DNA of 9,049 nt from an uncultured Bacteroidota bacterium (GTDB lineage Bacteria > Bacteroidota > Bacteroidia > Chitinophagales > Chitinophagaceae): the NCBI GenBank assembly GCA_903847655.1, contig CAINEG010000140.1, forward strand, positions 1 to 9,049. The letters run 5' to 3'. Positions within the stretch are counted from its first letter, which is position 1. Every line of letters begins with the position of its first letter. Position numbers and translations under genes: made by a program. Below, piece after piece: positions 4,859 through 9,049 of the stretch. The notes below the pieces were generated by a model, which was not told where the DNA came from, made no database searches, and saw only the letters and a list, made by a program, of their open reading frames with translations.

Positions 4859-7800
4859 CAAATTCTTAAATGCCAGTAACCTTTCCATTCTTTCATGCAT
4901 GCCATCATTGGCTAAGGCTAGAAATTCAGTCGCTTTTTCTGGGTAATTATTTTTAATGGTAGCAAATCTATTTTCATTGTACATGAAATCTTCCATGGGA
5001 ATGGAAGGATCCTTGCTATCAATGACAAATCGTTTTCCTTTTTCATTCATTGGATTAAAACGGAACAATGGCCAGTAGCCACTTTTTACGGCTAATGATT
5101 GTTGATCCAAACCATGACACATATCGTAACCATGTGCAATGCAATGACTATAAGCAATAATGATAGACGGTCCAGGGAAAGCTTCTGCTTCTAATATTGT
5201 TTTTAATGCATGTACATCATTAGCGCCCATGGCTATTTCAGCGACATAGGCCTTTCCATGCGCCATGGCTTGCATGGCTAAATCTTTTTTGCCTGTTGTT
5301 TTTCCTTTTATAGAAAACTTGGCACTTGCACCTATTGGGGATGATTTTGATTTTTGACCGCCGGTATTGGAATACACTTCGGTATCCATGACTAATATAT
5401 TGATATTTTCTCCTGTTGAAAGTACATGATCTAATCCACTAAAGCCAATATCATAGGCCCATCCATCCCCACCTACAATCCACATAGATTTCTTTTCTAA
5501 AAATCCTGCTACTTGTAATAATAAATTGGCAGAAGGATGGGAGCTATTTTTCAATCTATTTTTCACCTCGTTCACTTTCATTCTTTGCTTAATTATAGCT
5601 GCTTCATCTTCCTCGACATTGTTTACAATTTCCTCTACTAAGGTTTCGCCTAATTCATTTTTCATTGACTTTAATAATGAAAAAGCATATTGGCGCTTCA
5701 TATCGGTGGCCAGTTTAATACCCAATCCAAATTCTGCATTGTCTTCAAATAAGGAATTGGCCCAAGCGGGTCCTTGTCCTTGTGCATTGATACTCCAAGG
5801 GGTGGAGGGTAAATTGCCTCCAAATATGGAAGAGCATCCTGTGGCATTGGCCACGATCATTCTATCGCCAAATAATTGAGTGAGTAATTTTAAATAAGGA
5901 GTTTCACCGCAACCGCTACATGCACCTGAGAATTCAAATAGGGGTTCTAAGAATTGAGATCCTTTCACTGTTGTTTTAGCCACTCTGGTTCTATCAATTT
6001 CTGGTAGTGATAAGAAAAAGTCCCAATTTCTACGCTCTGTTTCTTTTAAAGGGAGTACATCTTGCATATTAATGGCCTTATGTCCTGCTTCAGTTTTACT
6101 TTCAATAGGACAAACATCAACACATAAAGTACAACCAGTACAATCTTCTACTGCAACTTGTAAAGTATAAGACTCTCCCTCTTTGTTAAATTCTTTTCCA
6201 ATTGGAGCCACGTGCTTAAAAAAGTCAGGGGCTTTTTCTAAAGCACCATTGTCATAAATTTTTGGTCGTATAGCAGCGTGAGGGCATACAAAAAAGCATT
6301 TACCACATTGTGAACAAAGGCTTGGATCCCAAACAGGTACTTGCTCTGCTATATTTCTTTTTTCATATTTAGTAGTGCCAGATGGGTAGGTTCCATCTGC
6401 AGGGAATGCACTTACAGGCAATTCATCTCCTTCCCCTGCAATTATTTTTGCCAATACATTTTTAACAAAGGCAGGTGCATTATCGGTTACAGCCGGTGTA
6501 ATTTCTTTGGTGCCAATCGCAAAATTAGTATAATCTAATAAGGCTAAATTTTCTAGGGTTTTATCGACCGCCTCAAAATTCTTTTGAACTATTTTTTCTC
6601 CTTTTTTACCATAGGTTTTTTGAATGGCTTTTTTAATGGAAGTTATGGCTTCTTCTTTAGGCAAAATATTGGAGATAGCAAAGAAACAGGTTTGTAATAT
6701 ACCATTGATGCGTGAGCCCATGCCAGTTTCCTTGGCCACTTTTGAAGCATTAATTACATATAGCTTTAATTCTTTCTCAATAATTTCTGTTTGTATTTTA
6801 TAAGGCAAGTGATGCCAAACATTTTCAGTATCGTAGGGTGCATTCAATAAAAAAGTAGCACCATGTTGTACATCTTTTAAAATATCATAGGTTTCTAAAT
6901 AATGAAAATGATGACAAGCCACAAAATTAGCTGAATTTATTAAGTAGGTAGATTGTATTGGCTTTTCACTAAATCTTAAATGAGATACTGTTAAGGAACC
7001 TGATTTTTTTGAATCGTACACAAAATAACCTTGTACATGATTGTCGGTATCGTCCCCAATAATTTTAATGGTATTTTTATTGGCACTTACCGTTCCATCG
7101 GCACCTAGGCCAAAAAATAAACCGCGGAATAAATGTTGGTCTTCTAAACTAAAAGTTTTATCATAGGCTAAACTTGTTTGTGTGACATCATCTTCAATGC
7201 CAATGGTAAATCCATTCTTAGATTTGTCTTTTACCAATTCCTCAAAAATTGCTTTCACCATGGCGGGCGTAAATTCTTTAGAAGCTAAACCATACCTGCC
7301 TCCAATTATTTTAGGCATTGCATTTTCCCAACCTGCATGCAAGGCATTCACAATGTCCATATACAAAGGTTCTCCAATGGCGCCTGTTTCTTTGCAACGA
7401 TCCAATACCGCAATTTGTTTTACAGATGCGGGGATAGCTTGTATAAAATGAGTCACTGAAAATGGACGGAACAAACGAACAGCAATCATACCGGTTTTAC
7501 TTCCTTGCTTATTTAGATAATCAATGGTTTCTTTTACAGCGCCTACGCCAGAGCCCATCATAATAATTACTTGTTCTGCATTTTCATGACCATAGTATTC
7601 ATAAAGCTTATAGGCTCTTCCTGTAAGTTTTTCAAAATGTTGCATAGTTTTATCAACGATGGCGGGTGTATTCCAATGATAACTATTACAGGCTTCTCTG
7701 CTTTGAAAAAAGACGTCTGTATTTTGAGCAGTTCCTCTAATAAATGGATTTTCTGGGTTCAATGCTTTTTGTCTGTGCCTGGCAACATCTGCTGGGTCAA

Positions 7801-8431
7801 TCATTAAGGATATAATTTCATCAGAAAGTACATTCACTTCATTTAATTCATGAGAGGTTCTAAAGCCATCAAAAATATTAAGAAAAGGAATATTTGATTT
7901 TAAGGTGGCTGAAGTGGCAATCATGGCCATGTCCTGTGCTTCTTGTGCATTGTTACCAAATAGCATTGCAAACCCTGTAGACCTTACTGCCATTACATCA
8001 CTATGGTCACCAAAAATAGATAAAGCATGGGTGGCCAAGGCTCTTGCCGCAATATGAAATACAGTAGGGGTGAGTTCACCTGCAATTTTATACATATTAG
8101 GAATCATCAATAACAAACCTTGAGAGCAAGTAAAGGTAGAGGACAAAGCACCACCTTGTAAGGATCCATGAATAGCACCAGCGGCGCCAGCTTCACTTTG
8201 CATTTCTATAATTTTAGGAACCTCTCCGTAGATGTTTTCTTTATTATCGCTGCTCCATTCCTCGGCCCATTCCCCCATGGTGGAAGAGGGTGTAATTGGA
8301 TAGATGGCACAAACCTCACTGGTTTTATAAGCAATATGCACAGCAGCTTCATTGCCATCCATAATGGAGATGGCCATTTTTTTTGAAGATTTCTTTTTAG
8401 TTGGATTGGTTTTTGTAACAGTAGTTCCCAT
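4856..8431 (-). CDS. nifJ: Pyruvate:ferredoxin (flavodoxin) oxidoreductase, single-chain homodimeric type
   Basis: This 1191-residue cytoplasmic enzyme oxidises pyruvate with CoA to acetyl-CoA and CO2, reducing ferredoxin or flavodoxin. The N-terminal domain has YPITPSS (44-50) and the TPP contacts T47, E80 and R130. Next come domain II, the gamma domain with GLGADGTV (about 430-640), and the EKR motif (690-692). Two 4Fe-4S ferredoxin motifs follow: C706, C709, C712, C716 and C764, C767, C770, C774. The proximal cluster cysteines are C838, C841, C866 and C1097. The TPP/Mg site has GDG (988-990), T1017, V1019 and N1022. Spacings match the Desulfovibrio africanus enzyme, but domain VII is missing at the C-terminus. 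The first 18 residues are a Lys/Thr-rich extension; M19 is a possible alternative start. The stop codon overlaps the tRNA end. Confidence 0.96.
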   Translation of the reverse strand: MGTTVTKTNPTKKKSSKKMAISIMDGNEAAVHIAYKTSEVCAIYPITPSSTMGEWAEEWSSDNKENIYGEVPKIIEMQSEAGAAGAIHGSLQGGALSSTFTCSQGLLLMIPNMYKIAGELTPTVFHIAARALATHALSIFGDHSDVMAVRSTGFAMLFGNNAQEAQDMAMIATSATLKSNIPFLNIFDGFRTSHELNEVNVLSDEIISLMIDPADVARHRQKALNPENPFIRGTAQNTDVFFQSREACNSYHWNTPAIVDKTMQHFEKLTGRAYKLYEYYGHENAEQVIIMMGSGVGAVKETIDYLNKQGSKTGMIAVRLFRPFSVTHFIQAIPASVKQIAVLDRCKETGAIGEPLYMDIVNALHAGWENAMPKIIGGRYGLASKEFTPAMVKAIFEELVKDKSKNGFTIGIEDDVTQTSLAYDKTFSLEDQHLFRGLFFGLGADGTVSANKNTIKIIGDDTDNHVQGYFVYDSKKSGSLTVSHLRFSEKPIQSTYLINSANFVACHHFHYLETYDILKDVQHGATFLLNAPYDTENVWHHLPYKIQTEIIEKELKLYVINASKVAKETGMGSRINGILQTCFFAISNILPKEEAITSIKKAIQKTYGKKGEKIVQKNFEAVDKTLENLALLDYTNFAIGTKEITPAVTDNAPAFVKNVLAKIIAGEGDELPVSAFPADGTYPSGTTKYEKRNIAEQVPVWDPSLCSQCGKCFFVCPHAAIRPKIYDNGALEKAPDFFKHVAPIGKEFNKEGESYTLQVAVEDCTGCTLCVDVCPIESKTEAGHKAINMQDVLPLKETERRNWDFFLSLPEIDRTRVAKTTVKGSQFLEPLFEFSGACSGCGETPYLKLLTQLFGDRMIVANATGCSSIFGGNLPSTPWSINAQGQGPAWANSLFEDNAEFGLGIKLATDMKRQYAFSLLKSMKNELGETLVEEIVNNVEEDEAAIIKQRMKVNEVKNRLKNSSHPSANLLLQVAGFLEKKSMWIVGGDGWAYDIGFSGLDHVLSTGENINILVMDTEVYSNTGGQKSKSSPIGASAKFSIKGKTTGKKDLAMQAMAHGKAYVAEIAMGANDVHALKTILEAEAFPGPSIIIAYSHCIAHGYDMCHGLDQQSLAVKSGYWPLFRFNPMNEKGKRFVIDSKDPSIPMEDFMYNENRFATIKNNYPEKATEFLALANDGMHERMERLLAFKNL

Positions 8432-8436
8432 AGCTT

Positions 8437-8465
8437 GGTATTTTGTAATTAAGGAACAAAATACC
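8437..8465. repeat. 9-bp perfect inverted repeat just upstream of nifJ
   Basis: GGTATTTTG (8437-8445) and CAAAATACC (8457-8465) are exact reverse complements separated by 11 bases, ending 5 bases before the nifJ start codon. In RNA it would form a leader hairpin; in DNA it could be an operator. On the minus strand the promoter-distal arm contains TATTTTG, which resembles a -7 element. The repeat itself is certain; its role is inferred. Confidence 0.6.
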
Positions 8466-8499
8466 CCAACCTAAATTTGAAAAACATGATTAATATCAG
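8456..8499 (-). promoter_or_regulatory. Candidate nifJ promoter with an FNR/CRP-like box
   Basis: ATGATTAATATCAG (8486-8499) contains the core TGAT-N4-ATCA dyad of FNR/CRP-family sites (FNR consensus TTGAT-N4-ATCAA; 8 of 10 positions match). About 32 bases downstream on the minus strand is TATTTTG (8463-8457), an imperfect -7-like element. A start near 8453 would place the dyad about 40 bases upstream, close to the -41.5 position used by activating FNR/CRP proteins. No clear -33 TTG is seen, which would fit an activator-dependent promoter. Geometry and fit to an oxygen-sensitive enzyme are suggestive, but this is inference. Confidence 0.35.
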
Positions 8500-8601
8500 T
8501 TCTACAGAAGATACTAATTAGGAAAAATAAAGGGCTTAGTAGAAGAAAACTAAACTAGGTAATAATCAATGACTTGTAGCCTTACTGTGAGAGATTCACT
8601 G

Positions 8602-9009
8602 CTATTTTTTATGCTCGAAATAAGGAATCTCATCATTAGATACCGACTCCTTTTCTTGCCAATAAGCAAGTGAAACAATATGTCCATCTGCAGTTTTTAA
8701 CTGACGGCCAAAAATGGCATTGGTTGCATTAAAACATAAATCGGTTACTCCTATTGTAAAAGTTGTAGGGGCTGGCGGAGGTGCTGGTGCCACCGGTGCT
8801 GGAGCAGGTGCTTCACCTTCCACTGGCGCTGCCACAGGTGCAGCAGGGGCTGCTTTAGGCGCAGGGCTATCTACTACTACCACTTTGTATTTATTAAATT
8901 CTAATAAAGTTTGTAAAAACTGTACACGCTCAGCACTTGCATTTTTTTCTACAATGGCACACTTACTTGTACCTAAGTCTTCAAATTCGTGGTTCTTATT
9001 AATTGCCAT
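8602..9009 (-). CDS. Conserved-looking protein of unknown function with a Pro/Ala-rich linker
   Basis: This 135-residue protein of unknown function has three parts. Residues 1-47 are a charged N-terminal segment with likely alpha/beta character (KCAIVEKNAS, then an amphipathic helix-like AERVQFLQTLLEFN, then strand-like KYKVVVV). Residues 48-81 form a linker in which 26 of 34 residues are proline or alanine. Residues 82-135 are a C-terminal segment (TFTIGVTDLCFNATNAIFG, then a charged tail). There is no signal peptide or membrane segment, so it is probably cytosolic. The ATG at 9009-9007 is the only sensible start. It lies 170 bases upstream of nifJ on the same strand and could share regulation with it. 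TATATTTA at 9049-9042 may be its -7 element. No enzyme motif is visible. Confidence 0.75.
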   Translation of the reverse strand: MAINKNHEFEDLGTSKCAIVEKNASAERVQFLQTLLEFNKYKVVVVDSPAPKAAPAAPVAAPVEGEAPAPAPVAPAPPPAPTTFTIGVTDLCFNATNAIFGRQLKTADGHIVSLAYWQEKESVSNDEIPYFEHKK

Positions 9010-9049
9010 AATACTTTATTTAAATACCAATACTTAATGAGTAAATATA

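Noticed and set aside
5526..5879. Plus-strand open frame inside nifJ (and similar ones at 6341-6538, 7182-7451, 7571-7807 and 8168-8386)
   Set aside because: All lie antisense to well-conserved nifJ domains, have no recognisable motif, and are explained by chance absence of stops opposite a long gene.
8472..8479. TAAATTTG, a perfect -7 element on the plus strand
   Set aside because: No plus-strand gene follows it, and there is no -33 element at the proper distance; likely chance in AT-rich DNA.
8530..8555. Possible terminator for the small minus-strand gene (5-bp TTAGT/ACTAA stem followed by T-rich DNA)
   Set aside because: The stem is too short and AT-rich, and the T-run is interrupted and displaced by several C residues; not enough to call.
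9010..9035. AATACTT direct repeat (9010-9016, 9029-9035) around the palindrome TATTTAAATA (9017-9026) upstream of the small gene
   Set aside because: Seven-base AT-rich repeats are common by chance, and the window ends before the upstream context can be judged.
8714..9037. Plus-strand open frame of 107 residues with a Gly/Ala-rich stretch
   Set aside because: It is the antisense reading of the Pro/Ala linker of the minus-strand gene at 8602-9009; its composition simply mirrors the linker, and it has no sensible domain.
1..9049. CRISPR array, insertion sequence, phage or toxin-antitoxin content
   Set aside because: No regularly spaced repeats, transposase motifs, terminal repeats with target duplications, or small toxin-like pairs are visible on either strand.

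Overview
The window is AT-rich DNA from a member of the Bacteroidota, most likely the family Chitinophagaceae or a close relative. Three things point there: starts without Shine-Dalgarno sequences, promoter elements of the TTG / TAnnTTTG type, and a carotenoid operon in the order sigma factor, crtI, crtB, crtZ, crtY. The genus cannot be fixed from the sequence alone.

Region 1 (1-4737, + strand) is a carotenoid operon. A 138-base AT-rich leader holds a probable promoter with overlapping inverted repeats. It is followed by a small ECF-type sigma factor, phytoene desaturase (crtI), phytoene synthase (crtB), beta-carotene hydroxylase (crtZ) and lycopene beta-cyclase (crtY). The genes are tightly packed: a 3-base gap between sigma and crtI, 8-base overlaps at crtI/crtB and crtZ/crtY, and one real gap (34 bases) before crtZ. 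Together the enzymes would turn geranylgeranyl diphosphate into phytoene, lycopene, beta-carotene and then zeaxanthin. The GGPP synthase (crtE) is not in the window. No anti-sigma factor or MerR/CarH-type regulator is visible; such a regulator often sits beside this operon type and could lie left of the window.

Region 2 (4738-4858) is a 49-base spacer with a weak terminator-like hairpin and a perfect TAnnTTTG promoter element, then a tRNA-Arg (anticodon CCG). The tRNA's last three bases are also the reverse-strand stop codon of the next gene.

Region 3 (4856-9049, - strand) holds a full-length single-chain pyruvate:ferredoxin/flavodoxin oxidoreductase (nifJ/por). All cofactor-binding residues I could check are present, but the C-terminal domain VII of the Desulfovibrio enzyme is absent. 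Upstream of it, on the same strand, is a 135-residue protein of unknown function with a proline/alanine-rich middle. The 170 bases between them contain an FNR/CRP-like dyad and a 9-bp inverted repeat just before the nifJ start.

The coding content is ordinary for this lineage, and I see no undescribed multi-gene system, CRISPR array or mobile element. The points worth a second look are regulatory: the repeated TTGTTTAATT element in the two untranslated parts of the crt operon, the dyads upstream of nifJ, the tRNA/nifJ overlap, and the unknown small protein.
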